NCBI RefSeq assembly: GCF_002086455.1
Contig: NZ_MVHC01000018.1
Coordinates: forward strand, 1 to 64,000
DNA length: 64,000 nucleotides
DNA from: Mycolicibacter algericus DSM 45454
GTDB taxonomy: Bacteria; Actinomycetota; Actinomycetes; Mycobacteriales; Mycobacteriaceae
Direction: 5' to 3'
Shown piece by piece: positions 23,129 through 31,326 of this stretch. Positions within the stretch are counted from its first letter, which is position 1. Each line of letters starts with the position of its first letter. Both the position numbers and the translations under genes were made by a program. The notes beneath the pieces are model-generated. The model had not been told where the DNA came from. It did no database searches and was given only the letters and a program-made list of their open reading frames with translations.

Positions 23129-23982
23129 GCCGCTTGCGGTCGCCAGCCACGGGAGCGCAGGGCGTCGGCGACACGGTGGACGGTCTCGGTGGCGTCGTCC
23201 TCGTTGATCACCCGGATGTTGATCCAGCCCAAGGCTTCCAGCCTGCGCTGACGCTTGTGGTCCCTGACGTACTGCGGGCGCTGGCTCTGGTGGTGTTCGC
23301 CGTCGTATTCGGCGGACACCTTGTACTCCCTCCAGCCCATGTCCAGCCAGGCGAACGGCCGATACCCCCGCTCGATCACCGGGATCTGGGTCGTCGGGGT
23401 GGGCAGGTCGGCGTCGATGAGCCTTAGCCGCAGCCGGGACTCCCGGGGTGAGGCGGCGCCGGGGTCCACCAGCGGAAGGGCCACCCGCAGCCGTCGCAAA
23501 CCGCGGGCGCCGCGGTGACGTTTGGCCAGCAGAATCACGTCCTCGGCATGGAACGGGGTGGCCCGGGCCAGGGCGTCCATCCTGGCCACCGCTTCGTCGC
23601 GCGGCAGGTGGCGGCCCAGGTCGTAGGCGGTGCGGGCGGTTGTAGTGACCGGAATGCCGGCGACCGTGGTGATCTCGTCGTCGGAGAGGGTTTCGTCGCG
23701 GGCGATGATGCCTGGTTGCGCGCGGGTGTTCTTCGCGACAAGCTCGATATCCACATCCGCGTCGACCCACTCGGCCCAGTGCAGGCCCGAGGCGGCGACC
23801 CCGGCGATCACCCCTTTGCGCCCAGAGGCGAGCCAGGCAGCCATCGCGCGATCACGCAGGGTAGTGGTCGCCCCCTTGGGCAGGTAGACCCCGCGGTAGA
23901 GCGGGCGATACCACCGCTGCAGCTCGTGGCGGGTCAGCTGGCCGGCAGCGATCGCCTCACTGCCTACGAAGACCCCGTCCAT
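23125..23982 (-). CDS. DUF559-type endonuclease-fold protein (Rv3714c-like)
   Basis: Conserved mycobacterial protein of 285 residues without a known role. The first 60 residues look like a winged-helix segment (QLTRHELQRWYRPLYRGVYL), which is why such proteins are often named AbiEi-like. The C-terminal section (about 200-280) has EYDGEHHQS and the VREHKRQRRLEALGW-type layout of the DUF559/very-short-patch-repair endonuclease fold. Asp/Glu/His residues of a nuclease site are thus plausible, but activity is unproven. No toxin or antitoxin neighbour is present. Overlaps the end of the reductase gene by four bases (convergent). Confidence 0.78.
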   Translation of the reverse strand: MDGVFVGSEAIAAGQLTRHELQRWYRPLYRGVYLPKGATTTLRDRAMAAWLASGRKGVIAGVAASGLHWAEWVDADVDIELVAKNTRAQPGIIARDETLSDDEITTVAGIPVTTTARTAYDLGRHLPRDEAVARMDALARATPFHAEDVILLAKRHRGARGLRRLRVALPLVDPGAASPRESRLRLRLIDADLPTPTTQIPVIERGYRPFAWLDMGWREYKVSAEYDGEHHQSQRPQYVRDHKRQRRLEALGWINIRVINEDDATETVHRVADALRSRGWRPQAA

Positions 23983-24021
23983 GGCGAGATGGTGCCAGTC
24001 CCCACCGACACCTCGCCGAGC

Positions 24022-24068
24022 CCGACGTTTTGCAGGGAAAGTGCGAGAAGGGACCTGCGAAACGTCGG
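24022..24068. repeat. Long intergenic hairpin downstream of recR
   Basis: Arms CCGACGTTTTGCAGG (24022-24036) and CCTGCGAAACGTCGG (24054-24068) pair with one mismatch. It starts 15 bases past the recR stop. Likely a transcription terminator; same layout as the dispersed hairpin family though a different core. Confidence 0.7.
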
Positions 24069-24083
24069 TTTCGCGGACGCGGA

Positions 24084-24695
24084 TCAGGCCATAGCACGGC
24101 GGCCGGTGAAGGCCCGGCCCAGTGTCAGCTCGTCGGCGAACTCCAGGTCGCCGCCCATCGGCAGCCCGGACGCCAGGCGCGTCACGGAGAGCCCGGGGAT
24201 ATCGCGCAGCATCCGCACCAGGTAGGTGGCGGTCGCCTCGCCCTCGGTGTTGGGGTCGGTGGCGATGATGACCTCCCTGACGTCGACGCCGTCGACCCGC
24301 TCCCCGACCCGGTTCAGCAGCTCACGCACCCGCAGTTGCTCCGGGCCGATCCCGGAGAGCGGATCCAAGGCTCCGCCGAGCACGTGGTAGCGGCCGCGGA
24401 ACTCCCGGGTGCGCTCGATGGCGGCGACGTCCTTGGGTTCCTCGACCACACAGATCTGGGCGAAGTCACGGCGCGAGTCCCCGCAGATCCGGCAGCGCTG
24501 CGCGTCGGAGACGTTGCCGCACACCTCGCAGAACCGGACCCCCTCGCGGACCTTGGTGAGCACCGCGGTGAGCCGATCGATCTCGGACGGCTCCACCGAC
24601 AACAGGTGAAACGCGATCCGCTGGGCACTCTTGGGGCCGATACCCGGCAGCTTGCCCAGCTCATCGATGAGGTCCTGGACCGGACCTTCAAACAC
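24084..24695 (-). CDS. recR: Recombination protein RecR
   Basis: Part of the RecFOR-type recombinational repair system that loads RecA on gapped DNA. 203 residues: N-terminal helix-hairpin-helix ([24 protein letters not shown]), a Cys4 zinc finger ([17 protein letters not shown]) and a Toprim domain ([33 protein letters not shown]). Start is GTG. It directly follows the ebfC stop, the usual ebfC-recR order. Confidence 0.97.
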   Translation of the reverse strand: MFEGPVQDLIDELGKLPGIGPKSAQRIAFHLLSVEPSEIDRLTAVLTKVREGVRFCEVCGNVSDAQRCRICGDSRRDFAQICVVEEPKDVAAIERTREFRGRYHVLGGALDPLSGIGPEQLRVRELLNRVGERVDGVDVREVIIATDPNTEGEATATYLVRMLRDIPGLSVTRLASGLPMGGDLEFADELTLGRAFTGRRAMA

Positions 24696-25031
24696 CTAGG
24701 CCCCCGGCATGCCGAGCGCGTTGCCCATGCCACCGGCCAGCGGGGAGAGCCGCTCCTGGGCCAGGGTGTGCGCCTTCTTCGACGCATCCGCGAGCGCGCC
24801 GACGATCAGGTCCTGCAGCGTGTCGATATCGGCCGGGTCGACGACCTTCGGGTCGATCTGCACGGCCAGCACCTCGCCGCTGCCATTGGAGGTGACCTTG
24901 ACCAGGCCGCCGCCGGCCTCGCCTTGCACCTCGGTGGCGGCCAGCTCCTGCTGCGCGGCCAACAGTCGCTGCTGCATCTGCTGGGCCTGGGCCAGCAACG
25001 CCGACATGTCGGGCGGGCCTCCTGGTTGCAT
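24696..25031 (-). CDS. ebfC: YbaB/EbfC-family nucleoid-associated protein
   Basis: Small DNA-binding protein, 111 residues, of the YbaB/EbfC family. The N-terminal helix is Gln/Leu-rich ([21 protein letters not shown]), and the conserved [36 protein letters not shown] core is complete. It starts at 25031 after AGGGGAG. Operon with recR. DNA-binding is family knowledge. Confidence 0.95.
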   Translation of the reverse strand: MQPGGPPDMSALLAQAQQMQQRLLAAQQELAATEVQGEAGGGLVKVTSNGSGEVLAVQIDPKVVDPADIDTLQDLIVGALADASKKAHTLAQERLSPLAGGMGNALGMPGA

Positions 25032-25147
25032 GACACTCCCCTTGCGTTGTTGTGCGTGGTCTCGACTTGGTTGCGGCTTGGTTTCAGCTCCAAGAACCGG
25101 CGCGTGTTGAAACTCCAGCGTAGTCGGCGCGAGCCTACGTTGGCGGC

Positions 25148-25921
25148 GTGCGCGTACCTGTTCTTTCGCGTGTCGGCATCGCGATCATCACCGGCCTGGT
25201 GGCGGCCGCCGCGGTCCCGAGCGCCCCGTCGGCTTGGGCGGCTCCCGGCAACATCGCCGGCATGATCGTGTTCCTCGACCCCGGACACAGCGGCACCGCC
25301 GATCCCGCGGCCATCGGCCGCCAGGTGACCAATGGCCGGGGCGGCACCAAGAACTGCCAGACCAGCGGCACCACCACCAACTCCGGCTATCCCGAGCACA
25401 GCTTCGCCTGGGACACCACGCTGCGGATTCGGCAGGCCCTCAACTCCGCGGGGGTGCGCACCGCGATGTCCCGCGGCGACGACAACGGGCCGGGACCGTG
25501 CGTCGACCAGCGCGCCGCGATGGCCAACTCGCTGCACCCCAACGCGATCGTGTCCATTCACGCCGACGGCGGACCGGCCACCGGCCGCGGATTCCACGTC
25601 AACTACTCCGCGCCGCCACTCAACCCGGCCCAGGAGGGCCCGGCGGTGCGGTTGGCGCAGGCGATGCGCAGCCAGCTGCAGGCCGCGGGCATTCCGCCGG
25701 CCAACTACATCGGCACCGACGGGCTGAAGGGACGCGCCGACCTGGCCGGGCTGAACCTGGCCGAGTATCCGTCGATCCTGGTCGAGCTGGGCAATATGAA
25801 GAACCCCGCGGACGCCGCTCTGATGGAGAGTCCGGGGGGACGGCAACGCTACGCCGACGCCGTGGCCCGTGGCATTGCCGGCTACCTGAGCACGCAGAAC
25901 ATGCCGCAACAATCCCAGTGA
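25148..25921 (+). CDS. Zinc N-acetylmuramoyl-L-alanine amidase (Rv3717-like, exported)
   Basis: Cleaves the amide between N-acetylmuramic acid and L-Ala in peptidoglycan. 257 residues: signal peptide to about residue 32 (ending near AWAAPG), then an Amidase_3 domain with zinc ligands in [16 protein letters not shown] and SIHADGG, and the catalytic Glu in LVELGNMKN. There is no cell-wall-binding domain, as in Rv3717 (Ami1). Cys pairs suggest a disulfide. GTG start six bases after TACGTT (25136-25141), a leaderless layout. A paralogue lies at 51824. Confidence 0.95.
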   Translation: MRVPVLSRVGIAIITGLVAAAAVPSAPSAWAAPGNIAGMIVFLDPGHSGTADPAAIGRQVTNGRGGTKNCQTSGTTTNSGYPEHSFAWDTTLRIRQALNSAGVRTAMSRGDDNGPGPCVDQRAAMANSLHPNAIVSIHADGGPATGRGFHVNYSAPPLNPAQEGPAVRLAQAMRSQLQAAGIPPANYIGTDGLKGRADLAGLNLAEYPSILVELGNMKNPADAALMESPGGRQRYADAVARGIAGYLSTQNMPQQSQ

Positions 25922-25970
25922 GCCCGGCCGCGTCGAGTGCGCGGCCGACGATCGGCCGCTAGCGTGGGAG

Positions 25971-27368
25971 GTGATGTCCGTCCGGCCGGCCGACGCACCG
26001 ACATCCCACACGCGGGGGGTGCAACGGCTGCTGGACAGCTACCGGGTGATTCCCGCGAGCGCATCGGTCCGGCTGGCGAAACCCACCTCGAATCTGTTCC
26101 GGGCGCGCGCCAAACGCGATGCCCCGGGCCTGGACACCTCGGGCCTGGTGAACGTCATCGGCCTCGACGTGGCGAACCGCACCGCCGACGTCGGCGGTAT
26201 GTGCACCTACGAGGATCTGGTCGCCGCGACCCTGCCGTACGGGTTCGCACCGCTGGTGGTTCCGCAGTTGAAGACGATCACAGTCGGCGGGGCGGTGTCC
26301 GGTCTGGGCATCGAGTCGGCGTCGTTCCGCAACGGCCTGCCGCATGAGTCGGTGCTGGAGATGGATGTTCTCACCGGTGCCGGCGAGCTGCTGACCGTTT
26401 CCCGCGACCGGCATGCGGACCTGTTCCGGGCGTTTCCCAATTCGTATGGCACGCTGGGCTATTCGACGCGACTGCGGATCGAGCTGGAGGCGGTCAAACC
26501 GTTCGTGGCGCTACGGCACATCCGGTTCGATGCGCTGGACGACCTGATCGCGACGATGGACCGGATCATCGACACCGGCGGGTTCGACGGTGTTGCGGTG
26601 GACTACCTAGACGGTGTGGTGTTCTCCCCCACCGAGAGCTACCTGTGCCTGGGGATCGAGACCGACACCCCGGGCGCTGTCAGTGACTACACCGGCCAGC
26701 GGGTCTACTACCGCTCGATCCAGCACGGGCACGGGATCAAAGACGACCGGCTGACCATCCACGACTACCTGTGGCGCTGGGATACCGACTGGTTCTGGTG
26801 CTCGCGGGCGTTCGGGGCGCAGCACCCACTGGTGCGGCGCGCCTGGCCGCGGCGCTATCGGCGCAGCAGTTTCTACTCGAAGCTGATCGGCTACGACCGG
26901 CGGTTCGCCATCGCCGACCGGATCGAGAAACGCAGTGTCCTCCGCCCGAAGACCGCCCCCCCGCGCGAGCGGGTGGTGCAGGACATCGAGGTGCCGTTGG
27001 GGCGTTGCCGGGAGTTCTTGGACTGGTTCTTCGAGCACGTGCCGATCGAGCCGGTGTGGCTGTGCCCGCTGCGACTGCGCACCGACGAGAACTGGCCGCT
27101 GTACCCGATGCGGCCCAACCGCACCTACGTCAACGTCGGTTTCTGGTCCTCGGTCCCGGCGGGCGCCACCGAGGGCGCCACCAATCGGCTGATCGAGGCA
27201 AAGGTGAGCGCACTCGACGGCCACAAGTCGCTGTACTCCGACTCCTACTACACCCCCGCGGAGTTCGATGAGCTCTACGGCGGGGAAACCTACCGCCAGG
27301 TCAAGCGGACCTACGACCCCGACTCCCGACTGCTGGACCTCTACGACAAGGCGGTGCGACGACGATGA
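25971..27368 (+). CDS. FAD-binding oxidoreductase (Rv3719-like), partner of the lipid methyltransferase
   Basis: Flavoprotein of 465 residues with an N-terminal PCMH-type FAD domain (VIGLDVANRTADVGGMCTYEDLV, LKTITVGGAVSGLGIESASF) and a long C-terminal domain. Related proteins (BfaA/TmsA, DHCR24-like) reduce the methylene group left by a CFA-like methyltransferase to make 10-methyl fatty acids. Here the stop overlaps the start of a methyltransferase by four bases (ATGA), which supports the same job; this is inference. Start is GTG at 25971 or ATG at 25974, with GGGAGG and a TAGCGT box just upstream. No membrane spans. Confidence 0.85.
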   Translation: MMSVRPADAPTSHTRGVQRLLDSYRVIPASASVRLAKPTSNLFRARAKRDAPGLDTSGLVNVIGLDVANRTADVGGMCTYEDLVAATLPYGFAPLVVPQLKTITVGGAVSGLGIESASFRNGLPHESVLEMDVLTGAGELLTVSRDRHADLFRAFPNSYGTLGYSTRLRIELEAVKPFVALRHIRFDALDDLIATMDRIIDTGGFDGVAVDYLDGVVFSPTESYLCLGIETDTPGAVSDYTGQRVYYRSIQHGHGIKDDRLTIHDYLWRWDTDWFWCSRAFGAQHPLVRRAWPRRYRRSSFYSKLIGYDRRFAIADRIEKRSVLRPKTAPPRERVVQDIEVPLGRCREFLDWFFEHVPIEPVWLCPLRLRTDENWPLYPMRPNRTYVNVGFWSSVPAGATEGATNRLIEAKVSALDGHKSLYSDSYYTPAEFDELYGGETYRQVKRTYDPDSRLLDLYDKAVRRR

Positions 27369-28672
27369 CCACCTATAAGGAGCAGACGCACACCGGCAGG
27401 CTGACCCTGGCGGAGGTCCTGGAGACGCTGGCCACCGACGGTCATCTGCCGCTGCGGTTCACCGCCTACGACGGCAGCAGCAGCGGACCCGAGAACGCCC
27501 CGCTGGGCCTGGAACTGCTCACCCCGCGCGGTACCACCTATCTGGCCACCGCGCCGGGCGACCTGGGGATGGCCCGCGCCTACGTCGCCGGAGACCTGGC
27601 GGCGCACGGCGTGCATCCCGGCGACCCGTACCGGCTGCTCAAGGCGCTCGCCGACGAGCTGCACTTCAAGCGCCCGTCGCCGCGGGTGCTGGCCAACATC
27701 GTGCGCTCCATCGGGTTCGAGCACCTGGTGCCGATCGCGCCGCCGCCGCAGGAGGCCCGCCCCCGCTGGCTGCGCGTCGCCGACGGTCTGCGACACAGCA
27801 AGCATCGAGACGCCAGCGCGATTCAACACCACTACGACGTGTCCAACGCCTTCTACGAAGCCGTGCTGGGGCCGTCGATGACCTACACCTGCGCGATCTA
27901 CCCGAACGCCGACGCGACGCTCGAGGAGGCCCAGGAGAACAAGTACCGGTTGATCTTCGACAAGTTGCGGTTGCGTCGCGGCGACCTGCTGCTGGACGTG
28001 GGCTGCGGCTGGGGCGGCATGGTCCGCTACGCCGCGCGGCACGGCGTGCGCGCCATCGGTGCGACGCTCTCGGCCGAGCAGGCCCGGTGGGCGCAGCGCG
28101 CGATCGCCTCCGAGGGGTTAGCCGGTCTCGCCGAGGTCCGCCATTGCGACTACCGCGATGTGCGCGAGACCGAATTCGATGCGGTCTCCTCCATCGGCAT
28201 GACCGAGCACATCGGCGTCGCGAACTACCCCGCGTACTTCGGATTCCTCAAGTCCAAGCTGCGCCGCGGCGGCCTGCTGCTCAACCACTGCATCACCCGA
28301 GCGGACAATAAATCCAGTGCGACCGCCGGCGACTTCATCGACCGCTACGTGTTCCCGGACGGCGAACTGGCCGGGTCGGGGCGGATCATCAGCGAGATCC
28401 AGGACGCCGGCCTGGAGGTGGTCCACGCCGAGAACATCCGGCACCATTACGAGCTGACGCTGCGGGATTGGTGCGCCAATCTGGTGGCGCATTGGGACGA
28501 GGCCGTCGCCGAGGTCGGGCTGGCCACCGCGAAAGTATGGGGCCTGTACATGGCCGGTTCGCGACTGGGCTTCGAGCACAACGCGATTCAGCTGCATCAC
28601 GTGTTGGCGGCCAGGCTCGATGACCGCGGCGGCGACGACGGCCTGCCGTTACGGCAGTGGTGGCAGCCCTAG
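27365..28672 (+). CDS. SAM-dependent cyclopropane-fatty-acid-synthase-like methyltransferase (copy B, Rv3720 position)
   Basis: Lipid acyl-chain methyltransferase of 435 residues. Motifs are the same as in copies A and C: IQHHYDVSN, SMTYTCAIYPN, LDVGCGWGGM, SIGMTEHIGVANYP. The N-terminal extension (LPLRFTAYDGSSSGPENA) is shared by all three. It is the most divergent copy and sits in the Rv3720 slot, coupled to the upstream FAD oxidoreductase, so it is probably the ancestral one and likely acts with it in 10-methyl or methylene lipid formation (inference). Confidence 0.9.
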   Translation: MTTYKEQTHTGRLTLAEVLETLATDGHLPLRFTAYDGSSSGPENAPLGLELLTPRGTTYLATAPGDLGMARAYVAGDLAAHGVHPGDPYRLLKALADELHFKRPSPRVLANIVRSIGFEHLVPIAPPPQEARPRWLRVADGLRHSKHRDASAIQHHYDVSNAFYEAVLGPSMTYTCAIYPNADATLEEAQENKYRLIFDKLRLRRGDLLLDVGCGWGGMVRYAARHGVRAIGATLSAEQARWAQRAIASEGLAGLAEVRHCDYRDVRETEFDAVSSIGMTEHIGVANYPAYFGFLKSKLRRGGLLLNHCITRADNKSSATAGDFIDRYVFPDGELAGSGRIISEIQDAGLEVVHAENIRHHYELTLRDWCANLVAHWDEAVAEVGLATAKVWGLYMAGSRLGFEHNAIQLHHVLAARLDDRGGDDGLPLRQWWQP

Positions 28673-28693
28673 CCGGCGGGTCACCGCCATCGG

Positions 28694-29917
28694 CTAACGC
28701 CGGGCGAACGACGGCGCGCGTTCCGGGCGCACCCCGACGCCCACCAGATACGCCGGGATTGCGGCGAGCCAGGGCAGTCTGGCGATCACGGTGCCGAACG
28801 CCGCCGGCGGGCTGAGGTTCTTACCTCGCAGGATCGGCGTGAGGGCGCGGTGCAGCACCCGCTGAACCGACTGGGTGACGACGGTGGGAAACACCCGGCG
28901 CCGTTGCACCGCCGCCAGATCACGCCCGGTCACCTGGCCGCGCCGCAGCGGCTCGGCCAGAATGGTCGCTGCGGCGACCGCGTCCTGCACGGCCAGATTG
29001 ATGCCGACCCCTCCTACCGGGGACATGGCGTGGGCGGCGTCGCCGATGCACAGCAAGCCGTCGACGCTCCACCGCCGCAGCCGGTTCACCCGTACGTCCA
29101 GGTGTTTGACGTCATCCAGGCTGCGCAGGGCGCCCACCGCATCGGCAGCCTCTGGAATGAGGTCGACCACCTCGCGCTGGAACGCCTCGATGCCGCGCTC
29201 CCGCAGCACCGCATCGCCGCCCTTGAGCCCGAGATAGGCGACCTGGAAGTAGCCCTCGCGCGGGATCATGATCGCGGCGCGGCCCGGGCCGAGCCGCGGC
29301 AGCAGGGTCGGCTTCGCATCCCCGTCGTTGGGCAGGCGAAACCACCACACGTCGAAGTTCACCGGAAACTCCCGGGACCGCAGGCCGGCCTCATGCCGTG
29401 CGATCGACCACCTCCCGTCGCAGGCCACCGTCAGCCCGGCACGCAGTTCGCCCGGACCATCGGGGCCTTGGTAGCGCACTCCGGCGACCCGGCCGTTCTC
29501 GTGCAGCAGTCCGGTGACCTCGGTCTGCATCCGCAGCGTGAAAGTCGGCTCGGTCTGCGCGGATTCGGCGAGCAGGTTGAGCAGATCCCACTGCGGCACC
29601 ATCGCGATGTAGGGGTGCGGCTGGCCCCGCAGCCGGCCGAAGTCCACCACCGTGACGCCCCGACCGGCCACGTCGAGGACGACCTGGTGGATCTCACTGT
29701 GTGACAGCGCCGCGAAGCGGTCCCACAAGCCGAGCTCGTCGAGTAACCGCAACGTCGTGGGATGCACTGTGTCGCCGCGGAAGTCGCGCAGGAAGTCCGC
29801 ATGCTTCTCCAGCAGCGTCACCTCGACACCGGCGCGAGCCAACAGCAGCGCCAGCACCATGCCGGCGGGACCCCCGCCGACGATCGCACAGGAGGTGGTT
29901 TCGGTCATGTGGCCCAT
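28694..29917 (-). CDS. FAD-dependent aromatic-ring-hydroxylase-type monooxygenase
   Basis: 407-residue flavoprotein of the PHBH/UbiH class. Motifs: CAIVGGGPAGMVLALLLARAG (FAD ADP site), VACDGRWSIAR (DG motif) and LCIGDAAHAMSPVGGVGINLA (GD motif). The usual first hydroxylation residues cannot name the substrate. Start at 29917 is preceded nine bases upstream by TAACCT on this strand; an ATG at 29908 is an alternative. It lies between methyltransferase copies B and C in the opposite direction, with no obvious operon partner. Confidence 0.85.
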   Translation of the reverse strand: MGHMTETTSCAIVGGGPAGMVLALLLARAGVEVTLLEKHADFLRDFRGDTVHPTTLRLLDELGLWDRFAALSHSEIHQVVLDVAGRGVTVVDFGRLRGQPHPYIAMVPQWDLLNLLAESAQTEPTFTLRMQTEVTGLLHENGRVAGVRYQGPDGPGELRAGLTVACDGRWSIARHEAGLRSREFPVNFDVWWFRLPNDGDAKPTLLPRLGPGRAAIMIPREGYFQVAYLGLKGGDAVLRERGIEAFQREVVDLIPEAADAVGALRSLDDVKHLDVRVNRLRRWSVDGLLCIGDAAHAMSPVGGVGINLAVQDAVAAATILAEPLRRGQVTGRDLAAVQRRRVFPTVVTQSVQRVLHRALTPILRGKNLSPPAAFGTVIARLPWLAAIPAYLVGVGVRPERAPSFARR

Positions 29918-30008
29918 TGCGGTGCCAGGTTACGCGTGTTTGAGGTGGCGGCCGCGTGGTAATCCGCATCTGGGCCAGGGAGCACACGATGCCAGGGGGC
30001 AGACCACC

Positions 30009-31322
30009 ATGTTGAAAACGCAAGCGAAAGCCACTCAGACCACCACGAACGGCAAGCTGGGATTGGCCGAGATTCTGGTGCTGCTCTCCGGCGGCGGGCA
30101 ACCGCCGGTCAAGGTCACCGCCTATGACGGCAGCAGCGCCGGTCCCGATGACGCCACACTGGGTGTGGGCCTGCTCAACTCGCGCGCCACCACCTACCTG
30201 GCCACCTCGCTGGGACAACTGGGGATCGCCCGGTCCTACATCGCCGGTGACCTGGAGCTGCGCGGCGTGCACCCGGGAAACCCCTACGAGGTGCTCAAGG
30301 CCCTGGAGGATCTGGAGTTCAAACAGCCGTCACCGCAGGATCTCCTCCACATCGTCCGCTCGATCGGTTTGAAGCACCTGAAGCCGATCGCGCCGCCCCC
30401 GGAGGAGGCCCCGGCCAAATGGCGCCGCCGCATCTCGGCCGGCCTGCGCCACTCGAAAGCCCGGGACGCCGATGCCATCCACCACCACTACGACGTGTCC
30501 AACACCTTCTACGAGTGGGTCTTGGGTCCGTCGATGACCTACACCTGCGCGATCTACCCGAAACCCGAGGCGACGCTGGAGGAAGCCCAGGAGAACAAGT
30601 ACCGGCTGATCTTCGAAAAGCTGCGCCTCAAGCCCGGCGACCGGCTGCTCGACGTGGGTTGCGGTTGGGGCGGCATGGTGCGTTACGCCGCGCGCCGCGG
30701 GGTGCACGCGGTCGGCGCCACCCTGGCGGGCGAGCAGGTCGCCTGGGCGCAGCGGGCGATCGCCGACGAGGGATTGTCCGAATTCGCCGAAGTCCGACAC
30801 TGCGACTACCGCGACGTGCCCGAGACCGGGTTCGATGCCGTCTCGTCGATCGGAATGACCGAGCACATCGGGGTGAAGAATTACCCGTCGTACTTCGGTT
30901 TCCTCAAGTCGAAACTGCGTAGCGGTGGCCTGCTGCTCAACCACTGCATCACTACGGCGGACAACTCGGTCTACAAAGGCGACGCCTTCAGCGACCGGTA
31001 CGTTTTTCCCGACGGGGAGCTCACCGGTGTGGGCAGCATCGTCACCCAGATCCAGCAGGCCGGTTTCGAGGTGCTTCACGAGGAGGATTTCCGGCTGCAC
31101 TACGCCAAGACGCTGCGCGGCTGGTGCCAGAACCTGGTCGACCACTGGGACGAGGCCGTCGCCGAGGTCGGGCTGGGCCGCGCCAAGGTGTGGGGCCTGT
31201 ACATGGCGGCGGCGGTACTAGGCTTCGAGCGCAACTTGTGTCAGCTGCACCACGTGCTGGCCGCCAATGTCGATGAGCGCGGCGAGGACGACCTACCGCT
31301 GCGGCCTTGGTGGACTCCCTAG
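30009..31322 (+). CDS. SAM-dependent cyclopropane-fatty-acid-synthase-like methyltransferase (copy C)
   Basis: 437-residue lipid methyltransferase. By eye most residues match copy A at 40-1350 across the whole length, including the N-terminal LGLAEILVLL and the C-terminal RPWW; this looks like a recent duplication. LDVGCGWGGMVRYAARRG, SIGMTEHIGVKNYP and IHHHYDVSN are intact. The open frame begins upstream at 29652, but the start at 30009 aligns with copy A and follows a GGGGGCA stretch. It ends five bases from the dnaX stop (convergent). Confidence 0.9.
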   Translation: MLKTQAKATQTTTNGKLGLAEILVLLSGGGQPPVKVTAYDGSSAGPDDATLGVGLLNSRATTYLATSLGQLGIARSYIAGDLELRGVHPGNPYEVLKALEDLEFKQPSPQDLLHIVRSIGLKHLKPIAPPPEEAPAKWRRRISAGLRHSKARDADAIHHHYDVSNTFYEWVLGPSMTYTCAIYPKPEATLEEAQENKYRLIFEKLRLKPGDRLLDVGCGWGGMVRYAARRGVHAVGATLAGEQVAWAQRAIADEGLSEFAEVRHCDYRDVPETGFDAVSSIGMTEHIGVKNYPSYFGFLKSKLRSGGLLLNHCITTADNSVYKGDAFSDRYVFPDGELTGVGSIVTQIQQAGFEVLHEEDFRLHYAKTLRGWCQNLVDHWDEAVAEVGLGRAKVWGLYMAAAVLGFERNLCQLHHVLAANVDERGEDDLPLRPWWTP

Positions 31323-31326
31323 ACCG

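Noticed and set aside
23125..23982. Toxin-antitoxin (AbiEi) assignment of the DUF559 protein
   Set aside because: No toxin partner gene is adjacent; the C-terminal half fits a DUF559/endonuclease fold better.
29652..30008. Extended N-terminus of methyltransferase copy C
   Set aside because: The extra 119 codons have no similarity to copies A and B and overlap the promoter of the divergent monooxygenase gene.
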